A stretch of 64,000 nucleotides of DNA from SpSt-1165 sp964391725 (GCA_964391725.1 CAYMNB010000007.1:18944-82943); one strand, 5' to 3'; numbered from the stretch's first letter, positions 34,382-42,982 are shown. Notes: generated from the letters alone by a model not told the origin. Program-made: numbers and translations.

Positions 34382-35233
34382 ATGAAGATTGCTGTAGTAA
34401 CCGACACCGATGCCAGTTTGCCACAACATATTTGTGACCAATACCAGATTCGGCTGGTGCCGATCACGGTGCAATTTGGCGAAGAATCTTTTGAATCGGA
34501 GGTAGATATTACTGATGAAGAAGTGTTCGTGCGTATTGATCGCGAAGGCAAACTGCCGACCACGGCTGCACCATCGCCCGGCAAATGGGCGCAGGCTTTT
34601 CAGGCAGCGTTTGACGACGGCGCCGATGCGGTGCTTTGTTTCACAGTCAGTGCCAATTTAAGCACCACCTATGATGCGGCGGTCATGGCTGCCACTGACA
34701 TTATTAAGGATAAAAATATCACCGTGGTAGATACCAACAGTCTGTCAATGGCACAGGGTTTCATGGCGATGGCTGCTGCCAAAGCGCTGCAAGAAGGGGC
34801 CGGGCTGGAAGAAGCCGTGGCTGCTGCCAAAGCGCTTGACGGACGTATGTTCCTGTATGGCGCGCTTTCCACCCTGCGCTATCTGGCGATGAGCGGACGG
34901 GTCGGCCACATTGCCGCTGGTATGGCCAATTTGCTGGATATCAAACCCATTTTGACGATGGAAAACGGCAAATTGGAACTTTTCGAGAAGGTCCGTACCC
35001 GCAAAAAAGCCTGGAACCGGATGCTGGAGCTTTCAAAAGAGAAGTTGGGTGACAAAAAGATCGAGCAGCTGGCGGTCTTGCATGTGGCTTGCCAGGCTGA
35101 TGCGGAGGAATTCGCCCAGATGACGCGCGAATATCTCGGTTATTCGGGCGTCATCATGATCAGCGGGATGACAGCCGGCCTGTCTGTGCACACTGGCGCG
35201 GGCATGGTAGGCATCACAGTAGTGACCGACTAA
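34382..35233 (+). CDS. DegV family fatty-acid-binding protein
   Basis: 283 residues. The N-terminus IAVVTDTDASLPQHICDQY, then LVPITVQFGEESFESEVDIT, together with TTAAPSPGKWAQAF are DegV signatures. GALSTLRYLAMSGRVGHIAA and LDIKPILTMENGKLELFEKV complete the family pattern. DegV/FakB proteins hold one fatty acid; in Firmicutes FakB presents it to the kinase FakA. No fakA is in this window. The ATG at 34382 is chosen because AGGAGA ends 7 bases before it and only 1 base before the ATG at 34376. A terminator follows. Confidence 0.88.
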   Translation: MKIAVVTDTDASLPQHICDQYQIRLVPITVQFGEESFESEVDITDEEVFVRIDREGKLPTTAAPSPGKWAQAFQAAFDDGADAVLCFTVSANLSTTYDAAVMAATDIIKDKNITVVDTNSLSMAQGFMAMAAAKALQEGAGLEEAVAAAKALDGRMFLYGALSTLRYLAMSGRVGHIAAGMANLLDIKPILTMENGKLELFEKVRTRKKAWNRMLELSKEKLGDKKIEQLAVLHVACQADAEEFAQMTREYLGYSGVIMISGMTAGLSVHTGAGMVGITVVTD

Positions 35234-35253
35234 TTCTTAATAAGAATCCTTTT

Positions 35254-35289
35254 AAACGGCTTGCTGAAGATAGCAGGCCGTTTATTTTT
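35254..35289 (+). terminator. Intrinsic terminator after degV
   Basis: A 12-bp stem (one G-U pair): AAACGGCTTGCT with AGCAGGCCGTTT, 6-base loop GAAGAT, followed by ATTTTTG. It lies 20 bases after the DegV stop. A second perfect palindrome, ATTCTTA A TAAGAAT (35233-35247), overlaps the stop codon. Confidence 0.85.
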
Positions 35290-35335
35290 GTGGGTATAAT
35301 TGGGGTCAGGTCGATTGATTGTAAGGGAGTTGCGT

Positions 35336-35908
35336 ATGCAGACGAAAGTGCGCATTCTGGGCATTGTCGGTAGCCCGCGGCAAAAAGGCAACACCAATTG
35401 CCTGGTGGATGAAGTGCTGCGCGGAGCAGCCACCATGGGGGCAGGGGTTGAGAAGGTGCAACTGGACGCCAAGAAGATCAAGTTGTGCCAGGGTTGTGAT
35501 CAGTGCCATAAAACCGGTGCATGCCGCTATGACGATGATATGAAGGATTTGATCGCTTTGATGAAAGAGAGCGATATCTGGGTCTTGGGTACCCCGGTGT
35601 ACTGGTGGGGCCCGACCGCGCTGATGAAGAAATTCATTGACCGCTGGTACCAGGATTATGAGGGCTTACAGGTTTGCGGCAAGAAAAAAGTGGTTCTGGT
35701 GATTCCCTATGCAGACAACGACCCAACCACCGCCAGCCACACCATTGGCATGTTCCAATCAGCGTTGAACTGGCTGGACAAAGAGATCTCAGCAGTGATA
35801 GAAGGCAGCGGGCTTTCTGCACGTTCAGATGCGGAGCATGATGTCAATTTACTCAGCCGTTGTTTCAATGTCGGCATCCAGACGGTGAAAGATCTGTTGG
35901 CAGACTGA
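35336..35908 (+). CDS. NADPH-dependent FMN reductase / flavodoxin-fold protein
   Basis: 190 residues from the ATG at 35336 with AAGGGA upstream. The FMN phosphate loop is GSPRQKGNTNCLVDEVL. CQGCDQCHKTGACRYDDD is the cysteine cluster of iron-sulfur flavoproteins, followed by GTPVYWWGPTALMKKFIDRW for the flavin ring. Members of this family (Isf-like or NAD(P)H reductases) handle electron transfer or quinone/nitro reduction. The cluster has the compact CxxC region of reductases without a proven Fe-S centre. It stands alone between a terminator and an AT-rich intergenic region. Confidence 0.8.
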   Translation: MQTKVRILGIVGSPRQKGNTNCLVDEVLRGAATMGAGVEKVQLDAKKIKLCQGCDQCHKTGACRYDDDMKDLIALMKESDIWVLGTPVYWWGPTALMKKFIDRWYQDYEGLQVCGKKKVVLVIPYADNDPTTASHTIGMFQSALNWLDKEISAVIEGSGLSARSDAEHDVNLLSRCFNVGIQTVKDLLAD

Positions 35909-36057
35909 TCGGCCTCAAGAGCTTTTTGTTAATTATATGATTCGTAAAAATATGTTTTAAATAACGGTATGAAGTTCAGCCTGTAGTAAAATTTTCCGCA
36001 TATTGTGCACAAAAACCAACAAATTTTGCCAATTATTGTTAACGGAGCGTTAACCCC
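35909..36057. other. AT-rich intergenic region
   Basis: No gene is visible. The stretch is clearly more AT-rich than its surroundings and contains a short inverted repeat, GTTAAC GGAGC GTTAAC, at 36039-36055, just upstream of the promoter at 36058. It could be a binding site. Confidence 0.35.
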
Positions 36058-36086
36058 TTGTCAATATTGTCTGGTGGTTGTATAAT
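36058..36086 (+). promoter_or_regulatory. Strong sigma70-type promoter without a downstream reading frame
   Basis: TTGTCA (36058-36063), 17-base spacer, TATAAT (36081-36086). The expected start is near 36093. No coding frame follows; instead a hairpin terminator occurs about 90 bases on, and the next gene has its own promoter. Confidence 0.65.
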
Positions 36087-36091
36087 CTACG

Positions 36092-36190
36092 CAGTATTTG
36101 GTTCGAAACAGAAAAACCTGCAAGAATTCTCGATGAGGATGTACGCCGAACCCCATCGCTGAGCCAGCTCAAAAGAGCTGGTTCGTCTTT
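36092..36190 (+). ncRNA. Candidate small RNA of about 100 nt
   Basis: Bounded by the promoter at 36058-36086 and a 10-bp hairpin, GAGCCAGCTC AAAA GAGCTGGTTC (36161-36184, one G-U pair), followed by GTCTTT. CGAACC at 36147-36152 can pair either with GGTTCG at 36100-36105 or with GGTTCG at 36180-36185 inside the terminator arm, so two exclusive folds are possible. I do not recognise a known RNA family. It could be an sRNA or an attenuating leader. The T tract is weak, so read-through into the GNAT gene is possible. Confidence 0.4.
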
Positions 36191-36224
36191 AATATACCAA
36201 TATGCAGAAACGCTAACCTGGCTG

Positions 36225-36254
36225 TTGTCCAGTGGTTAAGTTCTCTTATATAAT
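36225..36254 (+). promoter_or_regulatory. Promoter of the GNAT gene
   Basis: TTGTCC (36225-36230), 18-base spacer, TATAAT (36249-36254), leaving a leader of about 45 bases before the ATG at 36306, which has the ribosome site AAGGAG. Confidence 0.6.
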
Positions 36255-36305
36255 CAGGGTAAGGTTCATAGCAAAATTGGATATTTCAATCTTGAAGGAG
36301 AAGGA

Positions 36306-36938
36306 ATGACGATTACAATCCGAACCATGCAGCTCACCGATGAGGAAGCCATCAAAGATATCTGCTATGTCACCAGTGTGTGGGGCAGAGACGGCAAAGA
36401 AGAATTGCGCGACACGATTGCCCTGCGTTGGGCAACCCACTATATGCGCCACGAAACCGACCATTGTTTTGCTGCGGTTGATGATGCGTTGGACGGCCGT
36501 GTGGTGGGGTATCTATTGTGCGCACCTGACACATTGCGATACGATGGGGAATACAAGGAAAAGACCCTTCCTCTGCTGAAAGAGGAGATAAAAAAAGTGA
36601 GCATGAATGAAAAAGGCAATGTTGACCCGATCAAGCGTGCCAAACTGGAGGCGGAATTCATGGTGCATCCGACATCTGTGATGCTGCCCAGGGTGAAAAA
36701 GCTGGTCAAGGCGTATCCAGCGCATATCCATATCGATATTTATCCCAGCCATCACCGGCGAGGGATCGGGCGCATGTTGTTTGCAGCGCATGAAGAACAC
36801 CTGCGTTCGATTGGCTGCCCAGGGTATCACTTGTTTGTGGGATCCAGCAACGAAACCGCGGTTAAATTTTATGCTTCGATGGGCATGGAGGATGCCGTGC
36901 ACCAGGTGGGATCAATCATGTTCATTAAGAAGGTGTAA
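36306..36938 (+). CDS. GNAT-family N-acetyltransferase
   Basis: 210 residues. GNAT core: IRTMQLTDEEAIKDICY at the N-terminus, then AHIHIDIYPSHHRRGIGRML (acetyl-CoA loop RRGIGR) and HLFVGSSNETAVKFYASMGM (helix 4 and beta 6). The middle insert (residues 75-140) is longer than in minimal GNATs and recalls the GNAT domain found with human O-GlcNAcase-like proteins. The substrate is unknown. It has its own promoter and ribosome site, and converges with the GT2 gene 6 bases away. Confidence 0.8.
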   Translation: MTITIRTMQLTDEEAIKDICYVTSVWGRDGKEELRDTIALRWATHYMRHETDHCFAAVDDALDGRVVGYLLCAPDTLRYDGEYKEKTLPLLKEEIKKVSMNEKGNVDPIKRAKLEAEFMVHPTSVMLPRVKKLVKAYPAHIHIDIYPSHHRRGIGRMLFAAHEEHLRSIGCPGYHLFVGSSNETAVKFYASMGMEDAVHQVGSIMFIKKV

Positions 36939-36944
36939 TTTTTG

Positions 36945-37691
36945 CTATTCGGTCTGCGATGATCGCCGGTAATAGCTGGCACGCTGGTTGCGCCGAATTT
37001 GCAGTGTGTCCTTCATCATCTGCAAGGTGTCTTGCACCACGCGTACACGGCTGTCGGTGTCAAAGTACCAGTTGATGCCGATCTCCTGCACCTTGTATTT
37101 GCGCAGGTTGGCAATGTACAGGATCTCTGTGTCGAAGGCCCAGCCGCTGATGGTTTGCAGCGGAAAGAGGTCTTCTGCCGCCAATGCACGAAAGCACTTG
37201 AAACCGCACTGCGAATCTTGATACTGCGGCAGGATCATCAGGCGGATGATGGAATTAAATATGCGCCCCATGATGTGGCGGTATTGCGGTTCGCCGATGC
37301 GGCGCGCCTCCTTGCCTTCGCGTGAAGCGATAGCGATATCGACATCGGGATCAAGCAGGGGAGGAATGAATTTGCTGACATCTTCGATCGGCATGGAAAG
37401 GTCGACATCCAGAAACATGCGGTATTCACCGCGGGCTGCCAGCATGCCATTTTTGACGGCAATTCCCTTGCCGCGCTGTTTGGATTGCAGCGCTGTCACC
37501 CGTGGGTCGCGCGACTGGTACTCACAAGCAATCTCGTATGTGCGATCCTGTGAGCCATTTTCCACAATGATGATTTCCCCGCTGAAAGACTGCGAATCAA
37601 GGAATAGAAGCGACTGATCGATTGCGTTGGGCAGCCGGTTTTCTTCATTATAAGCCGGGAAAATGAGGGACAAAAAGGGCTTGTCATGCAT
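36945..37691 (-). CDS. Glycosyltransferase family 2 (dolichyl-phosphate glucosyltransferase-like)
   Basis: 248 residues. GT-A fold: LSLIFPAYNEENRLPNAID, EIIIVENGSQDRTYEIACEY, GKGIAVKNGMLAARGEYRMF and the metal-binding DVDLSMP. QDSQCGFKCFRALAAEDLFP and GWAFDTEILYIA place it in the DPG/Alg5-like subgroup that charges polyprenyl phosphate with a sugar. No transmembrane helix is present. It would make lipid-linked sugar for envelope glycosylation. Confidence 0.85.
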   Translation of the reverse strand: MHDKPFLSLIFPAYNEENRLPNAIDQSLLFLDSQSFSGEIIIVENGSQDRTYEIACEYQSRDPRVTALQSKQRGKGIAVKNGMLAARGEYRMFLDVDLSMPIEDVSKFIPPLLDPDVDIAIASREGKEARRIGEPQYRHIMGRIFNSIIRLMILPQYQDSQCGFKCFRALAAEDLFPLQTISGWAFDTEILYIANLRKYKVQEIGINWYFDTDSRVRVVQDTLQMMKDTLQIRRNQRASYYRRSSQTE

Positions 37692-37804
37692 GCGCTAAGT
37701 GTACCAAAAATAATCAGAGGTGGTGCAGTCAAATGAGGGTGAATTTCTGAACACCGGGCTGCTTGGTGCCGGGTTATTTTTTCTCCTGAAAGTAAAATCA
37801 AAGG

Positions 37805-37877
37805 TCGGGGTGGTCGGACTTGAACCGACGACCTCTGCGTCCCAAACGCAGCGCGCTGCCGACTGCGCTACACCCCG
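37805..37877 (-). tRNA. tRNA-Pro (UGG)
   Basis: 73 bases on the minus strand. Acceptor arms CGGGGTG and CACCCCG with discriminator A; D arm GCGCAGTCGGCAGCGC; anticodon stem CTGCG/CGCAG with loop TTTGGGA, giving anticodon TGG with G37; T arm GTCGGTTCAAGTCCGAC. The 3' CCA is not encoded. Confidence 0.96.
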
Positions 37878-37954
37878 GCAAGGCATTAGTATAAACCGGG
37901 CGGGTGGTTCCGTCAAGATAGGCGTATCTGCGGTGGTTCGGGTAAAATAGAACT

Positions 37955-38878
37955 ATGAGACTACGGTTGGCGGTTATGTGTTTGGCAGTCAGCGTGCTGG
38001 CGGCCTGTTCACTTGCAGGGGAGGGTGAGCAGGACACCGCAGCTATTGTCTTTACTCCATCGCCAGCAACCATGACGCCTTTTCAGCCGGGGGAGGATAT
38101 CCGTACGCCCGAAGCCACCCGAACGGCAGTGCCTACGCCGCTGCCAACTGCCACCGCCACAGAAGCCCCCATATCATGTTGGGAGCAAGGCGGTCAGGTG
38201 GTTCACGCGGTTTTTCAAACCAGTGTAGTGGAATCTCAGATGCCCTTTGCTGTTTATCTGCCGCCGTGTTATGGAGAGGATGAGGGCGCAGAAGCTTACC
38301 CGCTGCTGGTGCTGCTGCACGGGCAGACCTATAATGAGAACCAATGGCTGGACGTGGGCGTGGCAGAATCAATGGATGCATTGATCCGCAGTGGTGAGAT
38401 CAAACCATTCGTGGTAGCGCTGCCTTTTGAATCTCTTGCTTACGACGTGGTATATGAACGAGTGCTGTTGGATGAATGGATCCCGTACTTGCAGGCGCAG
38501 TATACCCTCTGTACAGGCAGAGAGTGCCTGGCGATGGGGGGCATCTCTCGTGGGGGCGGCTGGGCAGTAACAATCGCCTTTCGCTATCCCGACAGGTTTG
38601 CTTCTCTGGGGATTCACAGCGTACCGGTGTGGGAAGGGCATCTGGAGATTGTTCAGCGCAGTGTGGCGCATGGCGGGGTGGAAATGCTCCCGCGCATTTC
38701 TGTAGACATCGGCAGCAGCGATTATTGGCGCAACCGCGCCATGGATTTGGTGTATGAATTTGACCGCCTGGGGATTGCTTATGCACTGACAGTTAACGAA
38801 GGCGGACACGATAACGATTACTGGCACAGCCAGGTGGCATCCTACTTGCGCTGGTACGCCGATGGCTGGCAGGATTAA
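37955..38878 (+). CDS. Secreted lipoprotein esterase (alpha/beta hydrolase, EstD/feruloyl-esterase-like)
   Basis: 307 residues. A lipoprotein signal peptide, MRLRLAVMCLAVSVLAAC, has its lipobox Cys at residue 18. A Thr/Pro-rich spacer (residues 35-72, such as TPLPTATATEAP) leads to an alpha/beta hydrolase with LLVLLHGQTYNENQW, nucleophile Ser in MGGISRGGGWAV and a terminal His in NEGGHDNDYW. Similar enzymes are acetyl- or feruloyl esterases and siderophore esterases. It is outer-face, membrane-anchored. A terminator lies about 100 bases downstream. Confidence 0.8.
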   Translation: MRLRLAVMCLAVSVLAACSLAGEGEQDTAAIVFTPSPATMTPFQPGEDIRTPEATRTAVPTPLPTATATEAPISCWEQGGQVVHAVFQTSVVESQMPFAVYLPPCYGEDEGAEAYPLLVLLHGQTYNENQWLDVGVAESMDALIRSGEIKPFVVALPFESLAYDVVYERVLLDEWIPYLQAQYTLCTGRECLAMGGISRGGGWAVTIAFRYPDRFASLGIHSVPVWEGHLEIVQRSVAHGGVEMLPRISVDIGSSDYWRNRAMDLVYEFDRLGIAYALTVNEGGHDNDYWHSQVASYLRWYADGWQD

Positions 38879-38974
38879 TGCGTTAGTTAACTGAACGATG
38901 TGAATGGCGTGCAATTAACAGTTGGCTGGTGTAAAATAATTAAAGATAATTCATTTCACTGATTGGTACTTACT

Positions 38975-39006
38975 GGTTCAAAAACAAAAGCTTTGAGCCA
39001 TTTTTT
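38975..39006 (+). terminator. Intrinsic terminator upstream of the CBS gene
   Basis: An 8-bp stem, GGTTCAAA with TTTGAGCC (one G-U pair), a 9-base A-rich loop, then ATTTTTT. It probably ends the esterase transcript. Because it lies 55 bases before the CBS gene ATG it could also act as an attenuator. Confidence 0.7.
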
Positions 39007-39060
39007 CTATATGAAGCGCTGCGCTGTAACATCAACTAATTCACCATCAAGGAGCCTGCC

Positions 39061-39711
39061 ATGATTGTCAAAGAACGTATGTCGCATCCTGTAAAAACTG
39101 TAGGGCCCGATGTTTCGGTGATTGATGCCCTGCGAAGAATGGAAAAAGAACATATCAATCGCTTTCCCGTGGTTGATAAACACGGCATGATGATCGGCAT
39201 TGTTTCGAAAAACGATCTGCTCAAGGCTTCACCTTCGCATGCCACCACCCTGAGCCAGTGGGAGATCACCTCAATGCTGGAGAAGATCAAGGTAAAAAGC
39301 GTGATGACCAAAGATCCGCTGGTGGTTCATGAAGACACTGTGGTGGAAGAGGCGGCCCGCATCATGGTTGACAATGATGTCAACGGACTGCCGGTGGTGC
39401 GCGGCAACGAACTGGTGGGCATAATCACCGATGGCAACATCTTTGAGATACTGATGGAAATGTTGGGGGCGCGCAATGCCGGGCTGCGGGTCAGCGTTCT
39501 GACCGATGAACGAGAAGGTATGCTTTATCATTTGACCAAAGCTATCTATCAAGCAGGTGGAAACATCGTTTCAATGAGCACATTTTTGGGCGAAAGCACC
39601 ACCACCCGCGAAATTGTGTTCAAAGTGGGCGGTGTAGAGCAGGAAGCCTTGTTGGAAGCAATCAAACCGCACATTTTGGAAGTGATGCATGTGCATCACG
39701 TAACTGTTTAG
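39061..39711 (+). CDS. CBS-pair plus ACT-domain protein (AcuB-like)
   Basis: 216 residues. Two CBS domains: MIVKERMSHPVKTVGPDVSV to IGIVSKNDLL (1-60) and VKSVMTKDPLVVHEDTVVEE to VGIITDGNIFEILME (80-142). An ACT domain (145-216) begins LRVSVLTDEREGMLYHLTKA. The CBS pair binds adenine nucleotides and ACT often binds amino acids. This architecture is found in AcuB-type proteins of unknown role. AAGGAG is at the right distance. It is probably a metabolic sensor rather than an enzyme. Confidence 0.85.
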   Translation: MIVKERMSHPVKTVGPDVSVIDALRRMEKEHINRFPVVDKHGMMIGIVSKNDLLKASPSHATTLSQWEITSMLEKIKVKSVMTKDPLVVHEDTVVEEAARIMVDNDVNGLPVVRGNELVGIITDGNIFEILMEMLGARNAGLRVSVLTDEREGMLYHLTKAIYQAGGNIVSMSTFLGESTTTREIVFKVGGVEQEALLEAIKPHILEVMHVHHVTV

Positions 39712-39803
39712 GCCCTTCTGCAGTTTTTCCCCTATCTCTATTTGGAATATTTCTTGCACTTTCTACTATAATGAATTGGAAAGAATGATACGAGGTGCCT
39801 ATC

Positions 39804-40172
39804 GTGCAAAATAGACGCTATCTTTGGTTTGCCATATCCATCGTTGTTGGTCTGGTGATCGGGTTGTCCTGGGGTTGGAATGGCCTTGCCAGAAAACCAC
39901 AGCCCATGCCACTGGAAGACTTGCGCTTTGATTACAAGGCTGATTATGTTTTGATGGTGGCGCAGTACTATCAACAGGAAGGCGATCTGGCGACAGCCAG
40001 AGAGATGCTGCAGAAATTGGGAGAAGATGATCTTGGGCAGTTGGTGCAAGATGCGCTTGATTACCTGAATGATCCAGCCAATGTTTTGTTGGGCGCTGAT
40101 ATCCGGGCGGTGAACGAATTATCCATCGCGCTGCAAGCAAGCAGTGCGATTATTGAAGGGCAGGTGGCGTGA
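39804..40172 (+). CDS. Single-pass membrane protein, paralogue of the next gene
   Basis: 122 residues from a GTG at 39804 (VQNRRYLWFAIS) with GAGGTG just upstream; a GTG at 39795 overlaps that site and is less likely. One N-terminal transmembrane helix (WFAISIVVGLVIGLSWGW) is followed by an extracytoplasmic helical segment, YKADYVLMVAQYYQQEGDLA. This segment aligns with NEYIIAVAMAHYGTPDIGRA in the next protein, so the two are paralogues. I know no family. The stop overlaps the next start (TGATG). Confidence 0.6.
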   Translation: MQNRRYLWFAISIVVGLVIGLSWGWNGLARKPQPMPLEDLRFDYKADYVLMVAQYYQQEGDLATAREMLQKLGEDDLGQLVQDALDYLNDPANVLLGADIRAVNELSIALQASSAIIEGQVA

Positions 40173-41271
40173 TGACACAATCAATGATTCGCGGCCACGA
40201 AGAAGAAACCCAACCACAGGAACGCCCCTGGTATTTGTTGACTGGATTGGTGATCGGTCTGGTGCTTGGATTAATTCTTTCACTGGGCGTATTTCGCCTT
40301 CGTTACACAGACGCAACGCCGGCTATGCTGAACGAAGATGCCCGCAACGAGTACATCATAGCCGTTGCTATGGCACATTATGGCACACCAGATATCGGGC
40401 GCGCGCGCGCCCGCCTGCANNNNNNNNNNNNNNNNNNNNNNNNNNNNNNNNNNNNNNNNNNNNNNNNNNNNNNNNNNNNNNNNNNNNNNNNNNNNNNNNN
40501 NNNNNNNNNNNNNNNNNNNTTGCTATGGCACATTATGGCACACCAGATATCGGGCGCGCGCGCGCCCGCCTGCAAACCCTGGGGGTAGAGGGTGATTTGG
40601 CGCTTATGATGAAGACACTGGTGATCGAAATTCGTGAGGATAGTGGTTTTTCGCAGGTCGTTGAGGCATTGAACAAACTGTCCTCCGATCTCTCTGATGG
40701 TGCCTTGTTCCGAGAGGATATTGAGATCCTTGTGCCAGAAGGGGAGGAAACACCGGAACCAACGGACCAATCCGATTTTACGCCCACCTATATCGATGAT
40801 GCCAAACCTGTGAGCGGGGGACAGCAGGCGGGTGATCAGGGTGATGGGGGGGAGGTTACTAACGAACTCGATGAACTTGCCGAGGATTTCTTGCAGCCAC
40901 CAGAAAACCAGGTTGTACTTGCGATGACAATCAATGACCAGCCGTTCCGATTGGCGGAACGGCTGACTTTTTGTGATCGATCGATGTCATCTCAATTGGA
41001 AGTGGTGGTGACTGATGAAGCCGGGCAAGGCCTGAAAGGGGTGCCGATCTTGATCCAATGGGGGGATGGCACCGAAACCTTTTTCACTGGTCTGTATGGC
41101 GAGATTGACGCTGGCTATGCTGATTACGGCATGCAGGAAGGCGAGGTCTACCAACTGCAGGTTGGGCGAACTTCACTCTTCGTGGAAGATGTGAAGGCCA
41201 ATATCTGCCGCGAAGATGACGGCACGCTCTTTTCGGGCGGCATCAGGTTGTTCTTCGAACCGCAGAGTTAG
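40172..41271 (+). CDS. Membrane-anchored extracytoplasmic protein (interrupted by an assembly gap)
   Basis: It starts MTQSMIRGHEEETQPQERPW, has one transmembrane helix (YLLTGLVIGLVLGLILSLGV), then the helical repeat shared with the preceding gene. An acidic Pro/Thr region follows (PEGEEETPEPTDQSDFTPTY is the type), and a C-terminal Ig-like domain (TDEAGQGLKGVPILIQWGDG). The N run and one 55-base repeat copy (155 bases together) break the frame as printed. Without them the protein is 314 residues with a continuous AVAMAHYGTPDIGRARARLQ. Next to LCP and VanW genes it is probably a cell-envelope protein. Confidence 0.65.
40365..40574. other. Assembly gap flanked by 55-base direct repeats
   Basis: 100 N at 40420-40519. 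The 55 bases before (40365-40419) and after (40520-40574) are identical, beginning TTGCTATGGCACATTATGGC. They contain a perfect 16-base palindrome, GGGCGCGCGCGCGCCC, that may have stopped the assembler. This is an unresolved overlap between contigs, not a true repeat. Confidence 0.95.
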
Positions 41272-41275
41272 GCCA

Positions 41276-42745
41276 TCAAGGCAGGGGATTGTTCAGTGCC
41301 CAATCGCTGCCAAGGATGACGGCGATGTCGACCTCTGCTTCCGGGTCAAAGCGTATTCGGATGCGGCTGATGTGCAGATTCATCAATTCGTTGAAATATC
41401 GCAAGGCATAAGGGGCGCCATTGTAGAGGTAGATGGTGGTGGCTTCGTGCTGCTGGGCGTTGCCTGTGTCAGTGACGTTCAGCCCCAATTCTTTGAAATA
41501 ATCAGCGCTGCGTGTGGCCAGCCCTTCTTCGAGGGTGCCGTTATAGATGCCGATACGCGCTTCTTCTTCGATCGCCAGTTGCAAAGCAGGCAGGCTCATG
41601 TCACCTATCGGTGAGGCGCCGGAGGTGTGGCCAAAGATTTCGTCACGCAATTCTCGGATTTCATCGGGCACGGTGATGAGTACATCCAACCCATCGGGTG
41701 ATTTTCCAGCGTAGAGCATGCTGGGCCCGATGATGCCCGTGCGGATGTCGTGGCGATCAATGTCCATGGCAAGTAATCCCAGTTGGATGGTTTGCTGCAG
41801 GGTCAGGTTGGTGTGAATACCTTCTGACAATCGTTCATAGATAGCGGGGGCGCTGGAAACCAGCTGTGGCAGCATATCGAATTGCGCAATACGGTCACGC
41901 AGCGCCAAAATCAATTCTTGCTGACGGGCGGCGCGATCAAAATCAGCTCCTTCGGTGTTGCGTGCGCGTGCGTAGGCAAGGGCGTAATTGCCCGGCAAGG
42001 TGACAACACCGGGTTCGAGGATCACCTTGCGGTGGGAGTCAAAATTGGGGTATTGCAGCGGATAGATGGTGATGGGTTCTTTGACATCAATTTTGACGCC
42101 TTTCAGTTCATCGACAATGTGAATGAAGGTGATGAAGTCCAATTGCACATAATAATGAACCGGTACGCCCAAAAAATATTCCACGGTGCGTGAGGCCAGG
42201 GCGGTGCCGCCACCGGGGTAGTTATAGATCTCCCCCAGGTAGTAGGCAGTGTTGATCTTACCATGTTTGAATCCAGGAATTTGCACCCAGAGATCGCGCG
42301 GGATAGAAAGCATGCCGGCCTTCATGGTTTTTGGATCGAGGGTGAACAGGATCATGGTATCGGTGCGCGAAGCATCGGTGCCCTCCTCCCAATCACGGTA
42401 ATCGAGACCCATGAAGAGCACATTGATGCGGCTGGCACCGTCCCATGGCTCCACATAGGGCATCAGATTGATATCATCCAGGCTGATATCTGCGATTGCT
42501 TCTATTTCTTCCAACAAGATTTCATCTGTTGGTTGTGCCTGTGAGCCACCGGGTTTCTGCACAGCCACAGGCGCACCGGGCAGTGAGGTTAACGTCCAAC
42601 CCTGAACGAAATTGCGGGTGAGGATGAAGGTGGCAAGACCGGCAGCCAAAGACAAAACCACTATACATGCAAGGATGATGATGTTCCGTTTGGTCAGCGG
42701 CGCACCGAGAAATGTTCGCGGTTTGGATGAAGGCTGGTCATTCAT
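41276..42745 (-). CDS. LytR-CpsA-Psr (LCP) family wall-polymer ligase
   Basis: 489 residues. An N-terminal cytoplasmic stub and one transmembrane helix (IIILACIVVLSLAAGLATFI) lead to the LCP domain: NVLFMGLDYRD, DASRTDTMILFTLDPKTMKA, LSIPRDLWVQIPG, GKINTAYYLGE and YARARNTEGADFDRAARQQE, with the conserved Arg/Asp residues. A LytR_C-like domain (residues 390-485, from IGIYNGTLEEGLATRSADYF) follows. LCP enzymes move lipid-linked glycopolymers onto peptidoglycan or proteins. The stop converges with the gene at 40172, 4 bases apart. Confidence 0.9.
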   Translation of the reverse strand: MNDQPSSKPRTFLGAPLTKRNIIILACIVVLSLAAGLATFILTRNFVQGWTLTSLPGAPVAVQKPGGSQAQPTDEILLEEIEAIADISLDDINLMPYVEPWDGASRINVLFMGLDYRDWEEGTDASRTDTMILFTLDPKTMKAGMLSIPRDLWVQIPGFKHGKINTAYYLGEIYNYPGGGTALASRTVEYFLGVPVHYYVQLDFITFIHIVDELKGVKIDVKEPITIYPLQYPNFDSHRKVILEPGVVTLPGNYALAYARARNTEGADFDRAARQQELILALRDRIAQFDMLPQLVSSAPAIYERLSEGIHTNLTLQQTIQLGLLAMDIDRHDIRTGIIGPSMLYAGKSPDGLDVLITVPDEIRELRDEIFGHTSGASPIGDMSLPALQLAIEEEARIGIYNGTLEEGLATRSADYFKELGLNVTDTGNAQQHEATTIYLYNGAPYALRYFNELMNLHISRIRIRFDPEAEVDIAVILGSDWALNNPLP

Positions 42746-42754
42746 AGGAGAAGA

Positions 42755-42982
42755 TCAGTCAAGATCGGGCGGTGGCACGGGCAATGCATCCACGGCAGTG
42801 GCAGCCCATTTGTCGCCGACTTCGATCAGCATGACAGGGATATCGTCCAAAATCGGATATTTACGATCACAATCCTGGCAAAGCAGCCAGACATCGCGAT
42901 GCAAAGTAAGCAACGCTTGTTTGCCTTCATCGCGGATGCAAACCGGGCAGCGCAAGATTTCTAATAATTCAGGGTTTACCAT
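42755..42982 (-). CDS. Trm112-like small zinc protein
   Basis: 75 residues. It begins LLEILRCPVC and continues CQDCDRKYPILDDIPVMLIE, so it has two CxxC pairs and the YPI-DDIPVML block of Trm112/YcaR proteins. Eukaryotic Trm112 activates methyltransferases; bacterial members are mostly uncharacterised. It lies 9 bases upstream of the LCP gene on the same strand. Confidence 0.85.
   Translation of the reverse strand: MVNPELLEILRCPVCIRDEGKQALLTLHRDVWLLCQDCDRKYPILDDIPVMLIEVGDKWAATAVDALPVPPPDLD

Noticed and set aside
35233..35247. Palindrome ATTCTTAATAAGAAT as a terminator
   Set aside because: It is AT-only in the stem ends and has no T tract of its own; the G+C-rich hairpin just after it is the better terminator.
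40365..40574. Tandem 55-base repeats as a biological repeat array
   Set aside because: The copies abut a fixed 100-base N run at three unrelated loci and break conserved genes, so they are assembly overlaps.
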